From a virus, in the IMG/VR virus record IMGVR_UViG_3300025645_006292, positions 1-24,312 of that record: a DNA stretch of 24,312 nucleotides. One strand, written 5' to 3'. The notes beneath the pieces are model-generated. The model saw nothing but the letters and a program-made list of their open reading frames with translations, was not told where the DNA came from and did not search any database. Shown here piece by piece: positions 13,290-20,781 of this stretch (its first letter is position 1; every line of letters begins with the position of its first letter). Made by a program: the position numbers and the translations under genes.

Positions 13290-14800
13290 TTTATAACCTA
13301 GAATTAGAAAAACAACTACTTGCTGGTCTTATTAAAGAGCCAGATAGTTTCACAGATATATCTAGCTTTATAGATAATGATGATTTCTATTCACAAGAAA
13401 GTAATCTTCATAAAACAATCTTCACAATAATTAGGCAAGCCGCTCAAAGCGGCGATGATGTTGATGAAGTTATTATTGCTCAAAGAATAGCAAGCATGGG
13501 TTTGTCTTTTCAAGACAACCTCAACCCCTCTGACTACATTAAGTCCTTAGCCTTGAGAAAGGTTCCTAAGGGCAATGTTGCCAAAACAGCTAAAGAGCTT
13601 AAAAAGATATCTGTAAGAAGGGGTATATACAAAGCCGCTCAAGACATAGCTAGGGAGATGAAAAACATTTCCCCAGAAACCGCGTATCATGAGATAGTCG
13701 AAAAAGCGGACCATGTTTATAACTCAAAAATAAATCTATATGAAACTGGAGATGACCTTCCAGTTAACATCTACGATGAGATGGAGGATGTGATAGAGGA
13801 CAGAGGCAACAACCCTGTCACCGAGTTTGGTATGATGGGTCCCCACAAAAAGACTAACCAAATGTATGGTTCTCTTCTTCGCCCAGGAAATATAACTGTC
13901 GTTGTAGCTAGGTCTGGAGTAGGAAAGACTCAGTTCTGTATGCATTATGCAAGCTGGGTAGGCGCAAAGTATGACATCCCTATTCTTCACTTCGATAACG
14001 GGGAGATGAGTAAAGAGGAACTAATAATGAGGCAGTGTTCTTCTATGTCTGGCATACCCATGCATCTTCTTGAGAGCGGAAAGTGGAGGCAAGCTGGCCC
14101 AGATGTTGTTCAGAAAGTAAGGGAAACTTGGGAAAAAATAAAGAAGCTCAAATTTTATTATTACAATGTTGGTGGCATGGATGTAGATGCGATGGTTAAC
14201 ACACTAAAACGCTTCTATCTTGCAAAGGTTGGGAGAGGAAACAAAATGGTATTCTCTTTTGACTATATTAAAACCACAAGCGAAGGCTCTGGAAACAAAA
14301 ACGAATGGCAGCTTGTCGGCGAGATGGTTGATAAATTTAAGAAATGTGTCCAAAAAGAAATTCTGCACGAAGGGGAACCAATCATTCCAATGATAACGTC
14401 CGTACAATCAAACAGGTATGGAATAACAAATAACCGAACAGCGCAAAACATAGTTGATGACGAAAGTATTGTTTCTCTATCTGATAGGATTATTCAGTTC
14501 TGTTCTCATATGTTTATTTTGAGAAATAAGACCGCTGATGAAATAGAAATTGAAGGCAATCAATTTGGCACTCACAAGTTAGTCAATATTAAAAGCCGAC
14601 ATTTAGGCGAGGATATAGCTGGGGCATTAAATCCAGTTCAAGTCGGCGACTCTTTAAGAAAGAACTTTATTAATTTAAACTTCCACAACTTTAAGATAAC
14701 AGAGTGCGGAGACCTCAGAGATATAGTCCGATCCACAGAAGGTGGCGCGGATTTAGACGATTCGGAAACAGAAGAAGTCCCAGATTTTGACCAGTTCTAG
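13286..14800 (+). CDS. dnaB: Replicative DNA helicase, DnaB family
   Basis: The product is 504 aa. The N-terminal helical domain (1-150) includes the opening LELEKQLLAGLIKEPDSF, typical of DnaB. The RecA-like motor has Walker A ARSGVGKTQ (208-216), the catalytic Glu in FDNGEMSKEE (E240, equivalent to SLEMS), Walker B FSFDYIK (D326), a Q-containing ITSVQSNR motif at about 376-383, and LSDRIIQFCSHMFILRNK near the arginine finger region. It is a hexameric 5'-3' helicase that unwinds the fork and binds primase. The C-terminal 60 residues are acidic and end VPDFDQF, an SSB-like tail perhaps used for contacts. Primase is encoded right after it, as in many phage replisomes. Confidence 0.94.
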   Translation: MIYNLELEKQLLAGLIKEPDSFTDISSFIDNDDFYSQESNLHKTIFTIIRQAAQSGDDVDEVIIAQRIASMGLSFQDNLNPSDYIKSLALRKVPKGNVAKTAKELKKISVRRGIYKAAQDIAREMKNISPETAYHEIVEKADHVYNSKINLYETGDDLPVNIYDEMEDVIEDRGNNPVTEFGMMGPHKKTNQMYGSLLRPGNITVVVARSGVGKTQFCMHYASWVGAKYDIPILHFDNGEMSKEELIMRQCSSMSGIPMHLLESGKWRQAGPDVVQKVRETWEKIKKLKFYYYNVGGMDVDAMVNTLKRFYLAKVGRGNKMVFSFDYIKTTSEGSGNKNEWQLVGEMVDKFKKCVQKEILHEGEPIIPMITSVQSNRYGITNNRTAQNIVDDESIVSLSDRIIQFCSHMFILRNKTADEIEIEGNQFGTHKLVNIKSRHLGEDIAGALNPVQVGDSLRKNFINLNFHNFKITECGDLRDIVRSTEGGADLDDSETEEVPDFDQF

Positions 14801-14804
14801 TAAT

Positions 14805-15830
14805 ATGAAGGAGGTCCTTGAAAGCATGGGCTACAAGCTTATAGATAATGGCGACCATTGGAGGACTAATGCCCTTTATAGAGACGGGGATAATCCTACC
14901 GCTGTTAAAATTTATAAGAATACAGGGGTATGGAGCGACTTCGTTCGCTTTGAAAGCCCCAAGCCGCTTGAACTCCTGGTAAAACTTACCCTTGAAGGAG
15001 ATAAAGAAAAACTAACTACCGTCTTAAAATCCTTAAACTCTAACGATAACGAAATCACAGAGTACAAACAAAACACATTAATACAAATGGAAAAGACTTA
15101 CGAAGATTCGGTTTTGGATAAACTATTTCCCAATTATAATTTTTATCTAGATAAAAACATATCAGAAGATACCCAAAAAGCATTTAAAGTTGGGCTTGCT
15201 GGCGGCGGAAACATGTATAGAAGAATGGTATTTCCGATATACAATGAACATTCTCAAATAATTGGCTTCTCTGGAAGGAAGGTTGATGACAATGATTATG
15301 CCAAGTGGAAACATTTAGGCAAGAAAAACAACTGGATATATCCAGCTTATTTACCAAACAAAGAAACAGTAGATTCTGTTATAGACGAGAAGTGTGAGGT
15401 TTATCTTGTAGAAAGTATTGGCGACGCTATGTCTTTGTATCAACAGGGCATTAAAAACGTATTAGTTATATTCGGTCTGTCTGTCAGTTCTTCTATTATA
15501 ACATACTTGTCTAGCAAAAAAATTGACAGAGTTATACTAGCTGGAAACAACGATTTTAATTTCAAGGAAAACAGAGGTTTAATGGCTTCCATAAAAAACT
15601 ATTTAAAATTAAGCAATTACTTTGATCTAGATGCTCTGTGCATCAAGAACCCACCAAAAGGTTTTAACGATCTTGGCGATGCTCATTTGAAAGAGATTAA
15701 TTTGGCTTCTTGGTCCAAAGAAATCCCAGACAGCAAAGAACAAAGAAAGTTCATATCTGATTTTGTTGCAGATAACGAAATGAAGTTTTCTAAAACACAT
15801 ATAAGAAAGGCATCTAAATTAAATGAGTGA
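14805..15830 (+). CDS. dnaG: DnaG-like primase with Toprim domain, zinc cysteines lost
   Basis: The product is 341 aa from ATG 14805, just after the dnaB stop; an upstream TTG at 14787 lies inside dnaB and is less likely. Residues 1-60 resemble the DnaG N-terminal CHC2 region (HWRTNALYRDGDNPTAVKIY, GVWSDFV), but the cysteines and histidine are replaced, so no zinc is held. Residues 128-182 match the catalytic core lead-in (FKVGLAGGGNMYRRMVFPIY, IIGFSGRKV). The Toprim fold follows with E203 (VESIGDAMSL). Its metal DxD appears as N248-x-D250 (AGNND). The enzyme makes RNA primers at the fork with DnaB. There is no distinct helicase-binding C-terminal domain. It overlaps the next gene by 8 bases. 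Confidence 0.85.
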   Translation: MKEVLESMGYKLIDNGDHWRTNALYRDGDNPTAVKIYKNTGVWSDFVRFESPKPLELLVKLTLEGDKEKLTTVLKSLNSNDNEITEYKQNTLIQMEKTYEDSVLDKLFPNYNFYLDKNISEDTQKAFKVGLAGGGNMYRRMVFPIYNEHSQIIGFSGRKVDDNDYAKWKHLGKKNNWIYPAYLPNKETVDSVIDEKCEVYLVESIGDAMSLYQQGIKNVLVIFGLSVSSSIITYLSSKKIDRVILAGNNDFNFKENRGLMASIKNYLKLSNYFDLDALCIKNPPKGFNDLGDAHLKEINLASWSKEIPDSKEQRKFISDFVADNEMKFSKTHIRKASKLNE

Positions 15831-16845
15831 ACCAGTAACAACATTGTCGGCAAGCAGAATTAAAACAGCAGAGAGTTGTTCTTGGTTGTATTGGTCTAAG
15901 TATAAACTAAAACTTCCAGACAGGAGTAATGACGGAGCTAGACGAGGTTCTATATGTCACTTGATCTTTGAAGTGTTGGGGGAAAAAAGAAGGAAGCATT
16001 ATTTTGATGAGATCATCAGGACTCTCGATGTATTTAGTGTGCCTTCTATTAAAAGGTTGATAATGAAACACGCTATTAAGGAGGGTGTTGATGACGAAAC
16101 TAACGTTCAAATGATGAAGGAGATGACTCTTAATGGCTTGATGTATGACTTCTTCGGCAACACAGATCAAGAACCTACTGAAGAACATTCTGAGAAAGAT
16201 TTTCATATTGTTGTTAATGATGGTGTTGTAAAATATAAAATCAGAGGGTTTATAGACAAACTATTTTTATACAAAGATAAAAAATATGCCTTAATTAGAG
16301 ATTTCAAAACCAGCAAAGAAACATTCAAAGGTAAAGATGCGGAAGACAATATGCAGGACTTGATGTACAGTCTTGCCGTCAAGCATTTGTTTCCAGAGTA
16401 CGAAACAAAACAAAGCGAGTTTTTGTTTCTTAAGTTTGACTTAATACCAGATATTAAGAAAAGCGGTATCGTAAGAATGGAACCTCTGGACGAGCATGAC
16501 CTTCATGGTTTTGAACATCACCTCACAGAAATACAAAAGTATTTAGACAATTTCACAGAAGAATCTGCCACCAAAAACATGGCAGCATACAAAGGTTTCC
16601 CTAGCGATGGTTCGTTCAGTTGTAAACTTCTTTGTGGCTTCGCTAAAGAGAAGGGTCAACTCAAAAAAGACGGGACACCTATGTGGCATTGCGGAATGAA
16701 GTTTGATTTCTTTTATTATGATATTAAAAATTCCGAAGGCAATTTTCACAAATCTTGTTTTGACGACGAGTTTTCTGAGGATATGGTCCCAGAGGGAGGC
16801 TCGTATGAAATGAAACATTACCCAGGATGCCCTGCTCATAGATAA
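15823..16845 (+). CDS. RecB/Cas4-like PD-(D/E)XK exonuclease
   Basis: The product is 340 aa. It has the RecB-nuclease order: LSASRIKTAESCSWLYW (8-24), R41-GSICHLIFE with H46, KIRGFIDKLFLY with D145, ALIRDFKTSK with D160-x-K162, and the helix motif QDLMYSLAV (Q178, Y182). C19 together with C267, C271, C290 and further C-terminal cysteines resembles the one-plus-three arrangement that binds a 4Fe-4S cluster in Cas4 and AddB, so a cluster is possible. It would resect DNA ends for recombination or process replication intermediates. No cas1 or CRISPR array is nearby, so a CRISPR role is not implied. It ends the first replication transcript; a new promoter follows. Confidence 0.85.
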   Translation: MSEPVTTLSASRIKTAESCSWLYWSKYKLKLPDRSNDGARRGSICHLIFEVLGEKRRKHYFDEIIRTLDVFSVPSIKRLIMKHAIKEGVDDETNVQMMKEMTLNGLMYDFFGNTDQEPTEEHSEKDFHIVVNDGVVKYKIRGFIDKLFLYKDKKYALIRDFKTSKETFKGKDAEDNMQDLMYSLAVKHLFPEYETKQSEFLFLKFDLIPDIKKSGIVRMEPLDEHDLHGFEHHLTEIQKYLDNFTEESATKNMAAYKGFPSDGSFSCKLLCGFAKEKGQLKKDGTPMWHCGMKFDFFYYDIKNSEGNFHKSCFDDEFSEDMVPEGGSYEMKHYPGCPAHR

Positions 16846-16861
16846 TGCTGTTCATTTAGTC

Positions 16862-16889
16862 TTGACGTAGGCTATTTATTTGGTATGAT
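16862..16889 (+). promoter_or_regulatory. Promoter TTGACG-N16-TATGAT for the split polymerase genes
   Basis: TTGACG (16862-16867) and TATGAT (16884-16889) are 16 bases apart, with TGG before the -10 giving an extended -10. The GTG start of the PHP-like gene lies 6 bases on, exactly where transcription should begin. It is one of the few intergenic gaps in the plus-strand block and would drive the PHP, exonuclease, polymerase and clp genes. Confidence 0.72.
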
Positions 16890-16895
16890 TGTGGT

Positions 16896-17609
16896 GTGAT
16901 AAAACCTATTTTCAAATCAACCTATTCAGTAGGCAAGAGCATATTGACTATCGATGAGATAGTTCAGATATGTAAAGACAAAGATTTTAAAAGTCTTACC
17001 CTTGTTGAGGACAACTTGACCAGCTTTATGAAGGCTTTTCATGCTTGTGTAAAAAACGGCATAGATCTGACATACGGCCTGAGGATTACTCTCTGCAATT
17101 CTGTAGAATGCGAAGACTCAGATCACAAGTGTGTTATATTTGCTTTGGACGACAAAGGCTGCAAGCTGATGAATAAGATTTATTCTAAGGCGTTCGTTGA
17201 TAATGGAGGCAAAATAACATACGAAGAGCTTCGATCATTTTGGGACAATGATTGCCTTTCTTTTGTAGTTCCTTTTTACGATAGCTTTATTCATCAGAAC
17301 AACTTATTTTTAAAGAATTGTATACCAGAGCTTGAAGGTTTTAATCCTAGATTTTGGGTTGAGAAAAACAACCTTCCTTACGACAGGCTTATTGAGCAGA
17401 AAGTTTTAGAGTTCACCGATGGTAATTTCCCTATTAGTTTCGTAAAGTCAATATATTATAAAAACAAAGAAGATGTCGAAGCTCTCCAAACTTACAAAAT
17501 TCTCTGCAACCGAAGCTTCGGAAGACAAGCTACATTATCCTGTCCAAATTTAAATCACTTCTCTAGTGATGAGTTTTGCTTGGAATCCTATATAGAAAAA
17601 ACAAAGTAA
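16896..17609 (+). CDS. Stand-alone degenerate PHP domain of DNA polymerase III alpha
   Basis: The product is 237 aa from a GTG codon. Residues 1-66 follow the PolIII alpha N-terminus: a strand plus YS (IFKSTYS for HLxxHSxYS), ILTIDEIVQICKDKDFKSLTL for the helix and (A)LTD strand, DNLTSFMKAFHACVKNGID for the GNLxGxxxFYxxCxxxGI segment, and YGLRITL for GxEx. Near the C-terminus, FVKSIYYKNKEDVEALQTYK matches the A-T-NDVHYL-x-x-EDA segment, and CPNLNHFSSDEFCLESYIE matches the end of the PHP domain. Every metal-binding His/Asp of an active PHP domain seems to be missing. It probably acts as a structural subunit that joins the polymerase core encoded two genes later. It overlaps the exonuclease gene by one base (TAATG). 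Confidence 0.8.
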   Translation: MIKPIFKSTYSVGKSILTIDEIVQICKDKDFKSLTLVEDNLTSFMKAFHACVKNGIDLTYGLRITLCNSVECEDSDHKCVIFALDDKGCKLMNKIYSKAFVDNGGKITYEELRSFWDNDCLSFVVPFYDSFIHQNNLFLKNCIPELEGFNPRFWVEKNNLPYDRLIEQKVLEFTDGNFPISFVKSIYYKNKEDVEALQTYKILCNRSFGRQATLSCPNLNHFSSDEFCLESYIEKTK

Positions 17610-18241
17610 TGAACGACGACCTACTAAGATATAATAGAAAACAAAAATATATTATTTTTGACACAGAGACGGAAGGTTTAAATTTGGTAAAATCAAAACC
17701 TTGGCAAGCGGCTTGGATTGTTGCGGAAGGAAACAAGGTAATTAAAAAATATGACAAACTAATCAAATGGGATGACCTTAGCGTTTCTAAAGATGCGGCA
17801 AGGATCACTGGTTTCAATAAGGCTGAGTACGAAAAGAAAGCCGAAGACCCTAAAAAGGTTTGGGATGAATTTTCTAAGTATTTATATGACGACTCCTATA
17901 AGATTGTGGGTCAAAACCTTTTGGGTTTCGATGTTTATATGATAGATGTATGGAGGAAGCTTATTGGAGAACCTCTGCATCAAGACTATATCAATAGAAT
18001 CATTGACACTAAAGCGATAGCTACTGCCATTGTAAAAGAATCTCCAGTAAATAAAAAAGAATTTATATATTGGCAGTATAGGTGGCTTAATTATAGAGAA
18101 AGAGGTTTAAAGACTTCTCAATTAACACTCCTCAAAAAATACGATATTGACTTTGACAAAGACAGGCTGCATGATGCTTTATACGACATCGAAATGAATT
18201 TCGAAATATTCCACAAACAACTTTACGACATCGAACTATGA
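17609..18241 (+). CDS. dnaQ: DnaQ-like DEDDh 3'-5' exonuclease
   Basis: The product is 210 aa from ATG 17609; an upstream in-frame TTG at 17576 lies inside the preceding gene and adds nothing family-like. ExoI is IIFDTETEG with D18 and E20, ExoII is GQNLLGFDVYMID with N103 and D108, and ExoIII is RLHDALYDIE with H188 and D193, the DEDDh type. It would proofread for the family C polymerase, whose gene starts in the last 4 bases of this one (ATGA). The gene order PHP, exonuclease, polymerase recalls Gram-positive PolC, where the exonuclease is inserted in the PHP domain of a single chain. An unrelated repair role is less likely given this coupling. Confidence 0.9.
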   Translation: MNDDLLRYNRKQKYIIFDTETEGLNLVKSKPWQAAWIVAEGNKVIKKYDKLIKWDDLSVSKDAARITGFNKAEYEKKAEDPKKVWDEFSKYLYDDSYKIVGQNLLGFDVYMIDVWRKLIGEPLHQDYINRIIDTKAIATAIVKESPVNKKEFIYWQYRWLNYRERGLKTSQLTLLKKYDIDFDKDRLHDALYDIEMNFEIFHKQLYDIEL

Positions 18242-20781
18242 GATACAAAAACCCATTTCCAGTAGGAGTTAAATTACCAGAGATCGTCGTTCCAGACGAT
18301 ACACTAGAGTCCCTCGGTCTCAAACATGGTAGTTCTAGCTTGGAGATACTGAAGCAGTTATGCAGAAAAGGCCTTAGAGACAAATCTTTGACTAAAGCTG
18401 AAAACAAAAAGGACTACTATGATAGGGTTCAGATGGAAATCGACATTCTGGATGATCTCGGTTTTGTGGACTATATACTTCTCAACTGGGACATTATGGA
18501 TTACTGCCAAAGAAGTAAAATCCCTACTGGTGCTGGAAGGGGAAGTGCGGCTGGTAGTTTGGTTTTATTTCTTCTCGGTGTAACTAATATAGACCCAATT
18601 AAATATGAACTATTTTTTGAAAGATTTGTCTCTAAAAGCAGAGCAAGGAAAATTGAGCATGAGGGAGAAGTGTTTCTTGACGGTTCTTTACTCGCTGATA
18701 TTGATAACGATATTTCTTATGATCGCAGGGCTGAAGTTATTAAGTATATTGAAGACAAGTACGAAGGAAGAACTTCCAAGATTTTAACTCTTAACACACT
18801 AAGTTCGAAGCTATGCATGAAAGAATGCGGAAAGATAGTGGAAGAATTATCTGAAATGGATGTCAACCAGATTAGTGACACTATACCTAAGCATTTTGGC
18901 AAAGTCGCAAAATTAGATATTGCTTACGACGAAAGCGAATCTTTTAAAAAGTTTGCTGATAAGCATGAGAGATGTTATAAAATAGCAAAAAAATTAGAAG
19001 GCTTAATTAAAAATACAGGAGTTCACCCTTCTGGAATTTCTATTAGTTATTACAACCAAGAGGATATAATGCCTCTCCAAAAAACGAATGATGGAGCTTT
19101 GGTTTCTGGTTATGATATGGATGACGTTGCCAGCCTTAGCGTTAAGTTCGATATACTTGGACTGAGGACGCTTTCGGTGGTTAATGATACCTGTAACCAA
19201 ATAGGCATCAAAGCCTCTGAGATCGACCCTAGCGACGAAAGCATCTATGCTGCGTTAGCTTGCCTACAGCAACCCAAAGGCTTGTTCCAAATCGAAGCTG
19301 ATGTAAACTTCAAAGTATGCAAGCAGGTTGCCCCCAGAAACCTAGAACAGCTTTCCGCAGTTGTGGCTATTGCCAGACCAGGAGCTTTAGATTTTAAGGA
19401 CAGTTACGCTGAATATGTAAGAACTGGAGAGTTTAATTGTGTGCATGAATTTTTTGATGATATACTTAGTTATACAGGGGGCATTCCTCTTTACCAAGAG
19501 CAGTTAATGAAAATGGCTGTTAAGGTTGGCTTTAGCCTAGATGAGTCAGAGCAGCTTAGAAGGATAGTCGGAAAGAAGAAGGTTGAGGATATGCCAGCTT
19601 GGAAAGCCAAGATTGAAGAAAAAATCAAAGAGAAAAACCTAGATCCAGTTATAGGGGAGGTTTTGTGGAAAGTCGCAGAAGATTCTGCTAATTATTCGTT
19701 TAACAAATCCCACAGTATTTCTTACGCTTACTTGGCGGCGATAACTATCTACCTTAAATTTAACCATCCACAGGAATTCTTTCTTAGTTTACTTAAGATG
19801 GCAAGGTTCGAACCTAACTCTCATGAAGAGATAGCTAAAATATCTCAAGAGCTTTCGTTTTTTGATATAACACTTTTGCCACCAGACTTAAACCTTTCTG
19901 ATTTTGATTTTAAGATCGAAGGCAAAAATATAAGATACGGATTAAACTCCATTAAAGGTGTTTCTGGTAAGATTATCGAATCTCTAATCGAGTTTAGAGA
20001 AAACAACTTTGAAAACAAATATGATATATTTACAGCTGCTAAAGATTGTGGAGTTAATATAGGCACTATGTCTGCGTTTATCCAAGCTGGGCTATTAGAT
20101 TCTTTTGTTACGACTGATCGTTGTAGATTAGTTCTTGAGGCTCAAAGCTTTAATATATTAACGGACAGAGAAAAAAGGAACATAATTGAAGTTGGTGATC
20201 GCTTTAATTATGACGTATTAAATACAATACAGCACTTTAGACAAGAGAATGCTCCAGCTGACGACGGCAGAATTCTATTCGCTGACAGAAGGTTTGGAAC
20301 GTTCAAAAAGAAGTATGATCAATATAAAAAAATATATGAGCAAAACACAAGTCACATAAAATATGCTAACTGGTTCTTTGAAGAAAAACTACTTGGTTAT
20401 AGTTATTCTCACACAATAAGGGATATCTTTAGCGCTGGAGATTCTGTCTCATTTAACACATCAGAGGACATAAGGCGATCATCTTCTAGGAGAAGAGTTA
20501 AATTTGTTGGAACCGTCGTAGATATAACAAAGAGGACAAGCAGAAACGGAAACAAGTACGCTAGATTAGAAATGCAGGATGATTTAGGTCCAGTTTGCGG
20601 CTTGTTTCTCGATTCCGATAGAAATGAAAGGTTGACAGAATATATAAGTTCTGGTAAAAAGTTACCTAAGAAGGGTGACGTCACCATTATTACTGGAGAC
20701 GTTGGAGATGATATTGTGTTTGTAGATTCAATAAACACAATCGAAGAAAAAATTTATATGAAATTATCTGAACTAAAATGA
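18238..20781 (+). CDS. dnaE: Family C DNA polymerase (PolIII alpha core), lacking PHP domain
   Basis: The product is 847 aa, short of the roughly 1,100-1,200 aa of DnaE because the PHP domain is absent; residue 1 falls just after it. The palm has PTGAGRGSAAGSL (97-109, for GPGRGSxAGS), the catalytic pair D156-x-D158 in ADIDNDIS, and the third aspartate D305 in VKFDILGLR. GVHPSGISI (261-269), PLYQEQLMKMA, and FNKSHSISYAYL are the fingers signatures. A helix-hairpin-helix-type region (GLNSIKGVSGKIIESLIEF) precedes a C-terminal OB fold (about 755-835: VKFVGTVVDITKRT, KYARLEMQDDLGPV). About 18 residues (133-150) are inserted before the catalytic pair. I see no clear clamp-binding peptide. Expressed in one unit with the PHP and exonuclease proteins, it is the replicative polymerase. 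Confidence 0.95.
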   Translation: MRYKNPFPVGVKLPEIVVPDDTLESLGLKHGSSSLEILKQLCRKGLRDKSLTKAENKKDYYDRVQMEIDILDDLGFVDYILLNWDIMDYCQRSKIPTGAGRGSAAGSLVLFLLGVTNIDPIKYELFFERFVSKSRARKIEHEGEVFLDGSLLADIDNDISYDRRAEVIKYIEDKYEGRTSKILTLNTLSSKLCMKECGKIVEELSEMDVNQISDTIPKHFGKVAKLDIAYDESESFKKFADKHERCYKIAKKLEGLIKNTGVHPSGISISYYNQEDIMPLQKTNDGALVSGYDMDDVASLSVKFDILGLRTLSVVNDTCNQIGIKASEIDPSDESIYAALACLQQPKGLFQIEADVNFKVCKQVAPRNLEQLSAVVAIARPGALDFKDSYAEYVRTGEFNCVHEFFDDILSYTGGIPLYQEQLMKMAVKVGFSLDESEQLRRIVGKKKVEDMPAWKAKIEEKIKEKNLDPVIGEVLWKVAEDSANYSFNKSHSISYAYLAAITIYLKFNHPQEFFLSLLKMARFEPNSHEEIAKISQELSFFDITLLPPDLNLSDFDFKIEGKNIRYGLNSIKGVSGKIIESLIEFRENNFENKYDIFTAAKDCGVNIGTMSAFIQAGLLDSFVTTDRCRLVLEAQSFNILTDREKRNIIEVGDRFNYDVLNTIQHFRQENAPADDGRILFADRRFGTFKKKYDQYKKIYEQNTSHIKYANWFFEEKLLGYSYSHTIRDIFSAGDSVSFNTSEDIRRSSSRRRVKFVGTVVDITKRTSRNGNKYARLEMQDDLGPVCGLFLDSDRNERLTEYISSGKKLPKKGDVTIITGDVGDDIVFVDSINTIEEKIYMKLSELK

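Noticed and set aside
14787-14805. TTG start adding six residues to the primase
   Set aside because: It lies inside the dnaB coding end; the ATG at 14805 follows the dnaB stop directly and begins the recognisable domain.
15823-16845. CRISPR-associated system suggested by the Cas4-like nuclease
   Set aside because: No repeats with spacers, cas1 or cas2 are visible; the neighbours are replication genes.
17576-17609. TTG start adding 11 residues to the exonuclease
   Set aside because: The ATG at 17609 overlaps the upstream stop (TAATG), as elsewhere in this block, and the extra residues match no family sequence.
20409-20738. 109-codon minus-strand open frame opposite the polymerase C-terminus
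   Set aside because: It is a shadow of the polymerase OB domain; composition is hydrophobic and serine-rich as typical of antisense frames.
11543-20781. Inteins or self-splicing introns in recA, dnaB or polymerase genes, common in phages
   Set aside because: The motifs run without interruption and lengths fit the families; only a short insert of about 18 residues is seen in the polymerase.
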